A stretch of 64,000 nt of DNA from Acridotheres tristis (Eukaryota; Chordata; Aves; Passeriformes; Sturnidae): assembly GCA_037013685.1 (NCBI GenBank), contig CM072894.1, positions 11,547,449-11,611,448 of the forward strand, in the 5' to 3' direction. Both the position numbers and the translations under genes were made by a program. Below the pieces are notes generated by a model, which was given only the letters and a program-made list of their open reading frames with translations, was not told the origin of the DNA and did no database searches. Numbering within the stretch: the stretch's first letter is position 1; each line of letters begins with the position of its first letter. Shown piece by piece: positions 28,701-50,400 of this stretch.

Positions 28701-31700
28701 CTGTGCTTTGTCAGCTGTTTTTTTGACCTGTCTTGGGAGCAGAAATCCATGAGAGACTTCTGGTTTATGCATGTGTGTTTAACAGACCTGAATAGTTTTC
28801 AAGAACTGGGATAGAGAGTTAAAGGAGAGGAATGAATTCACTGAGCATTTCCTGAAGGCTCTTCCAAGGGATTTCAGCTGTCTTTCACATGCAGTTTAGA
28901 ACAGCTGTGGTCTGACTGAAGATCAGTACTTCCCTTTTCTAAATTTATAGATCACAGACAGTAGGAAGTGTGATGGGGGGACTCTTTTGGATAAGCAATA
29001 TAGATTATAGGGATGTTTTGCTGTAACTGGCTTACCATGTTTCTACATACAGCTTTCTGTGAGTTCTGGTTTGCATCCAGAGGTCATTTCCAACACGTAA
29101 AGAAATTTCTTTGCTTAAAGTATACAGTTTTGGCTGAAAGTGTAAGTACTAATCACAGAGCATTTATTTCAATGTTTATTTAGTTCTACAGTGTTTTTCT
29201 ATCAGGATCCCCTGTTGGTCACAGGCTGCTAGTTGTCCAATGGAATAGATTGCAAAGACATGGAAAATCAACATTTTGAAGTTTCAAGTATGAATATTTT
29301 TGAAATTGCTACATAAATTTACATTTTTGTGGTTTGAGTTACGTTTTCAGCATTCCCTACAGTACATGTCTTGATTTGGATGGCTCGATAGAGTCATCCA
29401 GACTGAGCAGCTGTCTTTCCTAGACCAGACTTAGCCAGCTTCTCACTGGCAGCTGAAAAGCCACTTATTTAATGCAATTTACAGGGCAATTTAAATTGGT
29501 TTTCATGACAATTTCAACCCAACTTTTGCCTGTAATTTGAGATCTCTGCCAATGAGCTTACATCAAGCAAAACTGGTGATTCAAACTTGATTGGACTTTT
29601 TTTTGGCATTATAAATTGCAACGTAAGCTACTACAATTTGTCGTTAGCCAATGAAATATCTGTGCAGGTCACTGTAGCCTTGTGCTTCTCAAATTCAGGC
29701 ATTTACCCCTGCACTGGGGTGTGTCAGGGCCAGTTTGGCAGCCCCATTCTGACAGAGTAGAAATCTGAAGTGTGTTGACCTAGTTCTCATGAAGTTTTAT
29801 TCTGATAAAACTGCTTGCCTTCCCCGCAGCAAGGGAAAAGAGCACACACTGAAATTTCAGAGAGGTCATGAAACAGATCAGCCTAAATCACATCCACTGC
29901 TTGTTTGGGACTTTTGTTTGTTTATTGTTGTTTGGAGGGGTTGTTTGCTTTTTTAAGAATCATGTTTATCATCACACAATTCTGGAGCTAATTTGTGCCC
30001 TCCATTATTTCAGTAATGAGAAAAACCTTAAAAATTCTGGAATTCTCCAACTTATATCCACATTTAAGTAGCAAGTTTATAATTAACAAGGTTTAAATCA
30101 ACTTAAGAGTGTAACAAAAGTGTATTTTTCCTTTGGGGAATCTGTGCATATGCCTATCTCATGCTTTCTGTTGCAGAAATGTCAGAAAATTCAGGACAAA
30201 ACCTCATACCTTCTCATTAGTTTAGTTTTCATTAGAAGTGCATTCCTTTATGTTTCCTTCCAATTTTGCTGAAGCATTTTTGTTTAAATTGTGGAAGTCA
30301 CTTTAAGCATATGTGGTTAGATCTGTTTCCTAAGGTATGCATGCTAAAATCCAGAGGAGTATTCAGGAGTTTATCCTGACTATTTATCAGCCTATACAAA
30401 AACAATTAAAACTTAAGTAAGTTTATCTTCAGTAAGGCCAAACCTCGTCCCAGGCTCTGGAATGTAGGTTGAAAGGGACAGGCAGAGCAGCAGTGGCTGG
30501 AGATCTCCATTGTTGGCCCAAACTCGTATATCCACATTATCCACACACACGTTCAGGTTGTGTGCCACTGGAATATTTACTGTTTCCTTCCCCCTTCCCT
30601 TGTTTTTAATTCAATCTCCCAGCTGAGAGAAGACTGAGATTCAAAAAATTAACCAAATGCCAACAAGAGAGAAAACCAGTGCTCTGCCAGGGCTGGCTGT
30701 AGGGAAGGGATGGCAACCATCCAGAAGCAAAGACAAAATTCTCAAAGCAAGAAGAAAGCTGAAAGAACCAGCTGGGTAAAAGGAAACACATGAACAGAAA
30801 ATTCAAGTATGACACTAAGCCAGGGACCTAGCAGGTGAACCCTTGTCTTGAACTAAGGCTTTTAATGTGTATCTTAATGCATGGTGGTGTTTGAACTGTG
30901 TTTATAGAGGCAGCACACACATGCTGGTGGGCAGTTTATGCCAGGTGTCAGTGCAGAATGAAAAGACAGAAATAGAACTATGTATATTGCACAGCCTCTC
31001 AAAAACAAATCAACCCCACCTCCCACCAATAAAAAAGCTATAGGTAGATTCAATCGTGCAGTAGCTGATTATTGTCTTTATTCCCCTCACTTGTAGTACC
31101 ACTTTTGTGTTGAAGCAAAATTGGCAATTAGTACATAAAAATTCTTTTTGTGTTATGCTACTTGGGCACTAGGAATATGCAGAAATGGTTTTTAGGGGAG
31201 GGAAAAAAGTATTTTTTGTGAGTAGAGTCACCATCAGCATTTTGATTCTGGATTACCGTGTTTTTGACTCAGTTCTTCTGCAGTTTTAAAATCAACTCAT
31301 GTTGACCATTGTAATTGCACATGATTATTTTAAATGGAAGAACTGCATGTTTCAAAGGAAAGTCTTATTAAAACATTTTATTTAAGATTACAGTTTATCC
31401 AAAGAACTGTCATCCAAATGTAAAAAGTATTGGTTTCAGGATAATTTATGGACGATGGTAATACAGATGTATTCCAAAAATATGTTGTACTTACATGGTT
31501 ATCAATTCATGTTAATATGGTTTACTTAGTTCCTTTCTTGTCTGTTCCTTTGCCACAGTACTTTTCCAGACAAGAGGAGGGTGTAAAAATGCTCCTGCTT
31601 TTCACTATGGTCAATCAAAACCTACCCTCTTAGATACATTTTGTATGTATATTACAGGTGATAGTAGATCTGATGGATTCACTGTTTGAAACTGAAACAA

Positions 31701-33083
31701 CTAATGCCAGCTGGGTTTTCTTGAGTCTAAATATTAGTCTAAGATAAGCTGACACTTCAAGTGCTATATTTTTAAAAACTATTTTGTAAATCTTTCTGGG
31801 AAGGCAAGAAAACCATATTAAGGTTACTTACCTTTGATTCATGAGCCTTTAGACACAGGCATGTAAATTGTTAGTTGCAGTACTTCACTTGCAGAGCAAA
31901 GGGATCAGAGATCCTTTCCCTGTCCTTTGCCATTTTCACTAGTTTTGCCCTTTGATATTTCTTAAAACTCCTTACTCAGAATTATATGTGTACTATATAT
32001 ATAGTCTATATATATATATGTATGTCTCTGTCATAAACCTGGAGGTCAGAGATCTCTCTTCAAAGAAAAATCATTAATTTAAGCATTTGACTAGTTAGTG
32101 CTGTACAGGTGGTACACTGAAAGCCAAGACATTGGTGAGGATATGTAGGTGTGGTCTTCACAGTTTAACAGTGCTGGTTTAACATCACATATTAAATCTA
32201 ACAAGCTGCACTAATAGATTTTTAATTTGAATCTGAACTCAAAGCAAAACTACCAGCAGAGAAATTGAGCATGTTTGAATAGTGCTTACCTTCTATCAAT
32301 CTAAAAGATATTGCAACTTTTTGTATCTGTTCTTTCTAAGAACAAAATACTTCTACTTCTGCCTTCTCTGTGTGATCCACCATTGTTTTTACACATCTGC
32401 TTTTAGGACCAAGACACCACATTAGTGGTAATGCAAAACAAATACTGTGGTACATGGCTGGCATTCTTATCTACAGCCCTAATTTATGAGCTACTAAAAT
32501 ATGGAATATTTAATCTGCCAGTAAATCTATCAAGTCCCTCTATATCATGCTATTTACACTGCACACATACCAAGTCTTCATCCTAGAAAGAAGCCTAGGT
32601 TCTTAATTAAGGACCAAATCATAAGAACTGCCAACAGCCAGACTGAGAGGAGAGCTGAAATCTCATTTTTATCTGAAATGACACACTAAACCAATGAACT
32701 GTTGATAAAAGCTGTATTTTTTTTTTCCAATGGAAAGCAGGTAAACTCAAAAAATAATTTAGTCAGTGAGTAGTTTTTCTGTAGATATCAGCAAACAGTT
32801 TACTTCTTATTAAAAGGGCTATACAAATAGTAATTTAAAAAGATGTTAGTTCAAAGCCATCAAAAGGGAGGAAATGACTTTTGCTTTGTTTCACATGAAT
32901 CCCATTTGGGCTTTGCTATTTTTCTGTGACAAATACAGATATAGCTTACCAATACAAAATCAGGAACAGCTCTCTGAGCAACAAATTCCTCCTTTCTTCT
33001 GAAGTTGATTGTGTAGACATGCTAATAGAGAGCAATTGCTGGAAAAATCTTTGTTTTTAAAAAAGTCTTCTGGCTGTTGACCT
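25751..33083. other. Intergenic, plus the 3' flank and probable 3' UTR of WDR12
   Basis: No gene is recognisable between 25.75 kb and the WDR12 stop codon. A GC-richer patch lies at 25970-26110 and a TA microsatellite at 31993-32020. The WDR12 3' UTR occupies the right-hand end on the minus strand. No canonical AATAAA on the minus strand was noticed within about 1 kb of the stop. Possible variant signals are ATTAAA (TTTAAT on +) at 32509-32514 and AGTAAA (TTTACT on +) at about 32799-32804. I found no ICA1L-like coding segment here. Confidence 0.5.
31993..32020. repeat. (TA)n microsatellite
   Basis: An imperfect TA dinucleotide tract interrupted by GTC, downstream of WDR12. It is likely to vary in length between individuals. 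Confidence 0.7.
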
Positions 33084-40615
<7,532 letters not shown>

Positions 40616-40654
40616 CGCTGCCGCCGCTGCTGCTGTCGCCGATCCCGGCACCGA

Positions 40655-40661
40655 CCACGTG
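40655..40661. promoter_or_regulatory. Canonical E-box (CCACGTG) upstream of WDR12 start
   Basis: A CACGTG core (40656-40661) lies about 40 bp upstream of the WDR12 ATG on its transcribed strand, within the CpG island. CACGTG is the preferred MYC/MAX and USF site, and WDR12 is described as a MYC-responsive gene in mammals. Motif seen; occupancy is inference. Confidence 0.5.
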
Positions 40662-41222
40662 TCGCGGCGCGCCCCGGCCGAGCCCCCCGCGGGACCGCGC
40701 ACCGCCCGCGTGCCGCGCGCCCGCCGCGCTCCCGAGAGGCCGCGCGCCACCGCCTTCCCGGCGCTCCCCGCGCGCCCCCGCCCCGCTCCGCGCTGAGGGC
40801 GGGCGCGCGTGCGCGGAGCGGAGGCGCGCATGGCGGCGGGGCTGCGGGAACCGAGCCCAGGTGGAGTAACGCGCCTCCGCCATCTCCCCCCGGGCCGCCA
40901 GAACGGGGCCTCGGCCGGCGCGTTCCGCCGCGGGGCTGTGGTGCCGAGCGGTGCGACGGGCGCGGGCTGAGGCGCCCTCCGCGCTCCTCAGGGCTGGGGC
41001 GCGGGGGGCGCGGTGCGGGTCCCCGGCAGGTGCGGGAGCGGCTCCTGTGGCCGCGCTGTGCCGGGCCGGGCAGCGCCCCGTGTGGCGCCCGGGGTCGCTG
41101 GAGTGGTGCTCTCCGCTTGGAGTCACTCGGGTTGTGTTCCTCTGCGTGTCAAGCGACACACCCACAATAAACTGCCTACTAGAAGTAATAAACCCGACGC
41201 GCGGTGGACTTTAAAAGAAGCT

Positions 41223-44200
41223 GTAAGTGAGTTTGGTGCTTTGGGAGGCTGCTTGTGTGAGGACACGCTGTGTGCTTGCGTTGTGCGTAGATTTTTTTTT
41301 TTTTCCCACCTTTTGACAGTCCTTCGTGGCCTCGGGAAACAGCTCGCCTTTCCTGGAGCGGATTCGGGTTTTGGTGACTCTACTTGTTGGAGCGGGCGGG
41401 TGTTGAGTGTTTGCTGTTTCGTGAGGCTCTGAAATCTCAGCTATTTCTTAAGCATACTTCAAAGACCTGACGTTGTTGGTCAGCGAAATTGACGCAGGTG
41501 CATTTTCCAGTTATTGGTGTTGTCTACAAAAAACTGACTTGAGAAACCTTTTAAGTGTTAGTCTCCAGATCTTCTCTGTATTCTTACCAGCATCTGCCTC
41601 CTCTTCCATGATAATGATAATGCTAAATCTCAAGCCTGGTACAAGTTGACAAAGCTAATTGTAACTTCTTCACTGGGGAGTATCACTATGCCCTAATTTC
41701 CTCCCTGATATGTTTTACTGTAATTCATGCCTTTGTGAATTTGTGCCACTCTGAGTGGTTGTAGAGAAATGCCCTCAGAGGGACCTTTTTCAGACAGCGT
41801 GTTTGGGTTGCTGTAAGCTATGCAGTTATCTGAAGTCTTCTTATAAAACTCTGCAAGGTTTTGCAGAAAACCCTAAAGAGATTGATGGTGAAGCATTCAA
41901 CTGTATGTATTTTCTGTTAAGTAGAACCAACACCCTGCATACAGTGCTCATGATGGTTATCGTGTTTGCCTGTGCTAGCAGTTTCTAGGGCTGCTTGCTC
42001 TATTTGTAGAGGTGAACCAAGGACAACAATGGCCCTAGATTTCCCTTTATTTGAGAAAAGAGCTTCCCAAATGGAACAGGGTGAAAGAAATAGACTTGTG
42101 GCATTAGAACACACTAACCCACGTGTTGGAGATGGCCCTGGAATGCTGGACTGGGGAAGCCGCCTCTAAAGTGGTGGGGTGGAGTTGTGTTAAGGTGAAA
42201 GCTGAGGCATAAGGAGCTGCCTGTGTGCTTTGGGGATGCAGCTCTTGTTCCCACTGTACACTAACATTAATCTTCCACATTTTTCCTTCAGCTGACTGTT
42301 AAACGTGTGCTACAGTGGTGTTACAGTGGGAATTTTTGTGGTGCTAACCTAATGTTTATGAGGAGGTGCTTACGTGTTATTTACACATTCATGACAAAAT
42401 AGCCATATGCATACATAAATGTACAGAATTTAACTCTTCTGCTTGGGGAATTGGTTAGCAATATTTATACAACTATAAAATCTATTAACTGTGTATGTAC
42501 TTGTATTTCTTTAAGACAAAAAAAATAATCTTTGTTTGTGGTTGCACACAAGCACTTAGATTGATGAAACCTAGATGGTTAAACCATGAAGTTGGTTTTC
42601 CAAGTGATGTGTGTGCCTGTCGTTTGCCTGGAGTACAACAGTGATTAGACAAAATAATGGGGGAAAAATTGTACCGCAGGGATTATTTTAAACACAAATA
42701 TAAAACTTCAGGTATTTCTGGGCTTCTTATGAAAGGAAGCTGGATAAATATCACTGTGTATTTACCCTACTGCTGGATTTTTTCCCCTGAGCTTTGTTAT
42801 TAATTATTGTTAGATAGAGGATGTGGGGCTGCCTGGGTCATTGGTCTGTCCCCATAGAGCTGTCCTTGTATTCTGTTGTTGGTTTCCAGCATGCTCAGAA
42901 TATGTGTTGTTAGTATCTCTGGAACAAACTCAGTTTATCTCAAAGAATTGAATGTGCTGCTTTTGCAAAACTGCCGTCTCTACGTCTTTGAACTGAGAGG
43001 AAATGGTTGAGTGATGATGAAATCTAGTTTTCTGGGTTTAGTTTTTTTTTCATTTGCTGCTAAGATTCTTCAGATATTGTAACTGAAACATCTTATAATT
43101 GTTCTCAGATCCAAAGCACAAAAATATTTGGTAAACATGAGATAACTTCATTTAGAACTTGATCTGGAGTGTCATCACTTGAAAATTGCATGGAAAAATA
43201 AATCTGCTTTAGATTAAAGTATTAATATATTGAGCATATGAGCAGCTTAACTTCTCAGTGTTGTTTGTATCAGCAGGATACTTTATTCAGCTTCAAAAGC
43301 CAAGGAGATGTGGATTTACTTTGCCTGTGTCCTTTATACCTTTAAAGAGCAGAATACATCTGTGCTCTAAGAGTTGTAGAGTTCTTTTGAAGTTGCTCTC
43401 TGGCCTGTTACAGTCTCCTTACACAAACTGTAAACAGTTGAAATACCACAGCCAAGAAGGTCCGTCTTGAGGAATTTACTTGCGTGGTGTGGTGAAGAAG
43501 ATACAGCTGGTAGGAGTTGTGCTAATATAATGCAGCCTGCCTTTAAAATAAATACTGAAGGGAAAAATCGTGACTCCCCTTCTCCCTTCTTAACCCAAAC
43601 TACAGGATTTAAGTTTTCTTCTGTTTAGTTGGTTATGTTATGCGTGTAGTCTTATATATGTATACTCTTGCTAGGTAGGGGCCAAGTTAATTGTCATTTT
43701 GTCCTGTTGCTTGTGAATGTTTGGGAGTGGTCACTGCTTTAAAGGGTGTGCTGTGTGCGTGAGAGCATTATCCTGTGGATGTGGCAGTTCACTGTCCAAT
43801 ATTACCAGTCTGTTTGAAGGTTTGTAATGGGTAACTGAGTATCTTGCAGCTTTCTTTGAGATAGGAGGTAGATCTCTGAAGTGCTGGGAGTTCTGTCTTT
43901 TTGTCTTTCATCACGTGATTAATGCCAAATTTTGTTTTACATGTCTGGTGGTTTTTTCCTGCCCGAAGCACACTGTAGACTAACAATAGTAATTTTATTT
44001 CATGTATATACTGCCTTATAAGCCTTTAAAACAAATTGATTTACTTCAAGATGTCTGCATGACAGAGTTGCATAATGGAAATTTGGGCTGCTGATTATGG
44101 AAGAAGGTGACTAATGTATTTATAAAGCACTGCTGGCATGTGCTTAAATATCAAGTGTTCTCTCGATGTGCGTGGTTGTTGGTTCAGTGCTTTTGGACAT

Positions 44201-44486
44201 ATTCAGATGAAAATGGTGGGAGGGTGTATGCATGTTTTGTATCTGTGTATGCAATGACAAGTCAAGCAAATTGTCTCATATAAAAGGCTAAGCTATACTG
44301 GAGCAACACACTGAAATTTTTCTGCAGTGAGTCATAAAGTGATAAGGAGACAAGCGTTTCTTGAGAACTTTGCTGTTATCTTGCAACAGCATTAGAACTT
44401 GTAGCACTGAATTTGTAAGACCTAAAGACAACACCTGCAGCAATCTCCTGGCAAAAGGCTAAAATGAACTTTTATAACTTTTACAG
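41223..44486 (+). other. CARF: CARF 5' region: probable noncoding exon 1 and first intron
   Basis: A strong donor-like GTAAGTG begins at 41223 at the edge of the CpG island and could end a noncoding CARF exon 1. The next secure landmark is the acceptor at 44485-44486 before the first coding exon. The 3.2 kb between is AT-rich with no convincing coding exon on either strand. The exon 1 boundaries are inferred only from the motif and position. Confidence 0.4.
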
Positions 44487-44497
44487 GTCACCTTGTA

Positions 44498-47400
44498 ATG
44501 GAAGAAAGTGGAGCTGACCATGATATTGCTATGGAAGGATCTAATGATTTGTTCATAGGCAGCTGTAATGGTACAGGAGAGTCAGAAACAAATGATCAAG
44601 TTTTTCAGGTGAGGTATGAATGGTTTGTCCTTGTAGATGCTTCCTTTACATCCACTCTCATGAGTTCAAATTATGTTATTTCATCAATGCAGGGTTTTTT
44701 TCTTGCCTTTAGAATAATACATCGTATCTTTTAGGAATGTATATCCTTCCCTTGGATTCCTGTGCCATTCAGTTTTGAACTAATGAATATCCAGATGTTA
44801 CATGTAATGACAGCACCGCAGTGATGAAGAAATGCATGTTTTATTTTGTTAACGCTTTAAGAAAAGAGTACTTTATGACGTGTTGGAGTAGGAGAGGTTC
44901 AGAACGGGTAAAAAGGAGGTGGAATTGCTTAGTGACCAAATGTGACAAATAAAGAGTCCAGGAACACAGGACACCTGTGTATTTATTGAGGGAGAGGAGT
45001 CTTTAATGTATTTTTTATCAGATATTGCCAGATCTTATCTGGGGAGATTTCTGTGCATGAAAGCTCTTCTGCAGAATGTTCTTCTAACATAAAATGTCAT
45101 TCAGATAGTGTTTTACTTGTGTGCTTGTGATCTCTGCACAATGTCTTTAACACAACAGGTGCCATTTGTTTGTTGCTACTTTTCTGGTGTAGTTCACAGT
45201 AGACAGTTTCAGCACAGAAGATTTATACCTTCAGTATTTTTGATGAGGTTGTTTAGATCAATACTGACTTTTATGTAAAATTTAGAAACATTTTTCCTCA
45301 TTCTTTGATTTGTAGTGTATTAATTTTTGTTGCAAAAACATCAGAGTTGTTTGTGCAATTGCTGCAAGAGATACAACAAATTTCAGCTCTTCTTGCATTG
45401 GCCAAATGACATGTTATTGTACACAAGGACTGCCTAATTTTCCATTATTTTTACATGCTTAGTATTTGTCTTGTCAGAGTTTCAACAAGACAAGTATTTG
45501 TGCCTATGCACTTAAATTTAATGAAAATGGGATGTACTCTAAGATTTTGGTTCTGCAAATATGATGAAGGTGCACTCTATTTTTTTAAGATTTTGAAAAT
45601 CTGATTCTTGGCCTTGTGCTGTACAATTCTTGGCCTTGAATCAGAGATTGTGTTGCTTGTGTTTCTTCTGTGGTAAACAATTTTAAAAGTGTGTAGAGAT
45701 TTTTTTCTTCATAGCTAAATGCATGTATGGAAAGGCCGAATGGAATAGTATCTAGGATTCTGAAGTCAAATCAAGTTGGTGAATATTTACAGTTTTGTTT
45801 TTGGTGTAAATCTCAGTTTGAGATGTTTTAAAGTGGCAAGTGGTTTTGGGGAGCAGATTTTGAGCAAAAGGGATTTTCTTTTGCCTTAGTAGGGAGACTT
45901 TGTTCTAGGAAGCAGGAATATGAATACTTTTTCAGCATGGAAATAGAAAACAAAAGTAGAACTGCTAGTGTTAGCCTTTTGATCCAGAAGGACGAGCTCC
46001 TCTGAGTATACAGTATAGCAAACTGGTTTTAAATGTTCTTTTTCTTGTTGTTTTGTTTTTTTTCTCTTCGTAGAAGTTACTACTCAAAGTACATTTTACT
46101 GTTTCTCCTCTGTGAAAGCAACTAACGTGCATGGATTCCAGGGATCCGTTGTTTGGCCAGAGCGACTCTCCCCCAGCCCTGCCCGTCACAGTCCCCGTCT
46201 CGGGCACTCCTCCGGCATCGGCTGTGCCGGCGCGGCCGCCCCAGCCACGGTGCCGCTCTGCAGAGGAATTGCACGTGGCAGAGCAGCCCAGGCAGCCCCT
46301 GTGCGAGCTGCAGCCCCTGGGAGGGCCCGGTGCTCCCATGGTGAGTGTCTGCACGTGGGGCTGGGGCTGCCTTCACAGGTGAGGGAGCTCTCTGAAGAAC
46401 TCTCTTACGTGGTGGTTTGTGGTAGCAACAGCTGATTCAGACTTTAGCAACAAGGTGGAGCTTTTCAGTGGTACAGTTCATGCTCCAGTTGCCCTTCTTC
46501 AGGTAGGCAAATCCTGTCTGCAGCCATTACTAATTTTATTAAACCATGACTGATGTCTTTTGTTAGTACCAAGTTTGGATGCTGTAGTGTGATAAGATCT
46601 TGTATTTCTACTGCTGCTGCTTTCTCTATATTCCCTGGATAAATATCTTTGTGTTTTTTGGGGGGAATCAGAACATTAGCAGTAAGCTAAGTCACTATGT
46701 CTCACCTTTCCCCCAGCCCTCAATTAATTTTTTTTAAATGCTGCTTTGTTATTTGTAACATCTATTTTGTAAAAAAGGTAACTCTCTCACCCAGAATCCT
46801 TTGTAATTATGGGTAAAAATACCGTAAAGAGTTGTTCAAGTTTTTTAGAATCCCAGGTGATTTAATTTGTTTTTTTTTTTTAAAGCCCTGGACTTTTCTT
46901 CTCTCTGCTTTTGCATGAAATGCTGCCATAGAGATCAGTTTCTTAGAAGTAATGGTCACAATTTTTATGTTACTATTAGTTCTTCTAGTCCATTAATGGA
47001 TTTACAGTGAATCCAACTATGAATGGCTTTCAGGTGTTTGATGGCTTTAATAAGAGAGTTGTCAGTTTCAAATAAATGTGTCATTCATTGCAGAATCAGG
47101 TAAAGTAGTGGGTTGTTTTTTTTTTCCTTAATTAAAGGCCTGTTTTAAAAGGGGAAAGTAATTTTAAGAAATTGACAATAAAGAGACAATTTTCTTATTA
47201 GGTAAAGTCCAGTAAATACACAGGCCCTAACTCTAAGCAAAATATTTCCTGTCCTGGTAATAATCAAAGCCAGTCGTGCTGCATGATCACCATACAAACC
47301 AGAGCCCTTCATGCTTCTGTGTGACTGCCTTCCAGATGATTGTTGCCAGCCAGTCAGAAAATGGACAGGTGCTGCATGTCATTCCTTCTGCCCAGCCTGG

Positions 47401-50400
47401 AGTGACCCAAGTGATTATCCCTCCAGGTCAGCTTCTGGATGTGACCAGCACACAGGGTGAGTTTAACCTGTGGGGCTTGAGGGTTTGTGCTCTTGTGACT
47501 AAGCTCATCCTCCATTTTTTAAGAACCTTGTTTCCTTTCCTTAGTCAGTTATAAGACAAAATACACACTGAATCTGCTTTCTGATTCTGAATCTGGTGAA
47601 TCTGGTGCCTCACACACCACATTTTCTGTTGGGCAAAAGCCTCATGGAAGCTTATGAGAGCTATTTTGCCCCCTTTCTGAAGGGTATGTGATGGGTAGAT
47701 TGACATACCAAGCACGGAGTTGTCTTGCCTTATTTACCATTAATAAGGATATTTGTGCCGTCAGCTGTACTATCAACTTCAAAATTTCAGTGTTTACTTC
47801 ATTGAATGAACTAATTGATTCCTGTAGTGCAGACAGGCCAGAAGAACATTAAATCTTCTGTTCCAGAAATCGCTGGTGATGATGCATCTTCTGTGAAGCT
47901 AAGAATGAATCACTTGGGTATAAATTCAGTTCCCAGTCAAGGAAAATGAGATGTAACTTTCCATTCATTGGAATGTGTTAGTTGTTACGTTTTAAGTATG
48001 TGCTGAGATACACAACTAGAAGCACAAATTTTAACGTTTTCTCTAGAAAATGGACATACTGAAATCTGAAAGCATTGATTATTTATCTGCAATCCTTGCT
48101 GGATGGCAAAATGCTGTGTATTAGTTTGTATTCACAGAGTGAGGCGGAGAACGAGGTGGTCACATTTTGTTAAACTGAAATGTTTTTTAAACTGTTGTTT
48201 CATTCTCTCTATAAAATTCTCAAGATTTGAGTGCTGGTTAAGTGTTCCTATGGAATGGTAGCTCAGAGTAAGAATAGAGTCCTGGTGCTGAGTGGATAGA
48301 AGAAAGATTTGGGATTCAAGTCATGATCTAGCCCTTTTCACTTAGGGTTGAAATATGGTTCCCTGACCTTGCATTGAAAGACTTGTTCCTACCCCAATGC
48401 TCAACCTTCCCTCCCTCTCCAGCTTTTGCAGGGGTAAAACCAGGTTTGGTTACAGCAGGGTCTTACATTACTTTAAAGCCAACTGGGAGCCTTTAGTTAC
48501 AAAATAATTGCTGCTACTCTTTGTAAACACTAAGTTGAAATACTAAATAGTATTTTGCATTTCCATTTTTCATTGAACATGGGGCTCAGTGTCATAATAT
48601 TCGAATACGTGTTCAACAGCAGTGCTATGGGTGTCATTTGTGGAGTTTCTTTGGTTTGTTTTGGGTTTTTTTTCTGGAGACTTTATAGTAACTTTACACA
48701 GTTTATGAAGTATAAGAGACTTTATAGTGATTTGGTCTTTAAAAGACAGTTGGGGAAACTTGTCAGCAGTTTACTGTGCAGGTGAAAGAGAAAGGAGAAT
48801 GGCCTGTCAGCCTCTGAGTTTCACTTGTCTGCACATGGTGGTAATGCATGCAATGGTGCAGACTTCAGAACAGCCTGCACCACTGCCTGTAGTGTCTGTC
48901 GTGGCTTGAGGGCACATCTCTGTAGGAGGAACCAGTGCTTTGAGCCAGAGTGGTGTTAATCCGAGTGCACACTTATGAATCTTCTTATGGAGCTTTGTGT
49001 GGATGAATTTCTGTACTGTGTCAATAGCTTACCACTCTCCCTGGATGAGGAAAAGAAGCTTTCATAACTGAAGGGCAAAAGTCCCTCATCTAAAAGAGAC
49101 CTTGTGTGTTTATGTTGAGACCAAAATATTGAATGTCTGCTTTCACTGTTTTCCATTATGTTTTTGTTTAACTGTTTTGTTTAACACACAGACTTCAATC
49201 TAAGAGCAATTTTTGGCTTGTGGATTTCTCCCTATTACCAAGAAAGGCTAAAACATTTGTTCTAACAGCATGTCAGATTCAATTACAAGAGGCCTGTTTT
49301 TCTTGTTTAAGTGTTCTTTTCTAAATACAAACAGTATCATTACCTCATTTTTTCTTGTTTTATGTGACTTGCAGTTGAACAAAATACTTGTGCAATCCTA
49401 TATGGATTCCTGGAAGCAGAGACATTTGCAAGTTGTTCTGATTATTTGCCTTGTTGTGGAAGGATTCATAAGCAGTAGCACAATTACCAAAGTCCTTAAA
49501 TATAAGCAGCCTTATCAAGTGTATCTTCATACGTGTGCCAGGAGTTTGAGCACTGATTTACAACTATTAGACTACTTTATCACCTATGAAACTTCTTTCC
49601 TATGTCAAAAGGCTTGCTTTAACAACACACAAAGTTTAATCATAGCTTTTTTTCCCCATGCTACATTCAGTTATTAACCAAGAAGTTGCTTTTTTTTTTT
49701 AATGAATATATTTCAGAAGAGAAGTGTGGTGATGGGAACCTGCAGACTGTAGTAGTGGCTTCTATAGCAGACAATGCAAGCAGTTACATTCTACATCCAC
49801 AGGCATCTCTCACCATATCGAAAAAAACAACCACCAGGTAGGTCAGGGGTTAAAGGGATGAACAATCACTTTGATCCACTGCTAACACTGCCTTTTTATC
49901 TTGCAGTTTGTTTTTGCAATGGTTATACAAAATTACTATAGAGCAGACGTTATGAACCCACAGTGGTTTTTAAGGCATGTTGATACAATATCCATAGTTT
50001 GATTGTATGCTCTAGGGTTATATATAATACACTGATTTGATCTTACCTGTAATTTAGACTAGGTTGTTGCTTTTCTGAATGTCTAGATAGACTTCTATTT
50101 TTTTTTTTTTCAGGGTAGTGGAAGATTCTTTTCCCATCCCTCTTCAGCCATTGCCATTAAATACACCTGCATGGGCGCACCGGCTCAGGAACTGTGAGGT
50201 GGGCCACAAGGAATTCTGACCTAATGTTTTATCATCCAGCTCTGAGATAGTGTTCCTATTCCTTGAAAGGAATAATTCATAGCTGTAGAAGTGTTCAAGC
50301 TTCCTAGTATTTAGCACTGGTAGTGCTAGCACAGTTAAACACATAAAATGCTGTGAAATCCCTTTCTTTTTTGAGAATTTTAGAATAACTGACCATCAAC

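Noticed and set aside
47833..47860. Possible extra CARF exon after TGCAG at 47828-47832
   Set aside because: In the phase set by the previous exon it hits TAA after six codons, and the exons at 47456 and 49717 already join in frame.
49270..49677. 135-codon + strand ORF in a CARF intron
   Set aside because: It ends just before the true exon acceptor at 49715, has no splice sites of its own and a random hydrophobic composition. It shows how long a chance ORF can be here.
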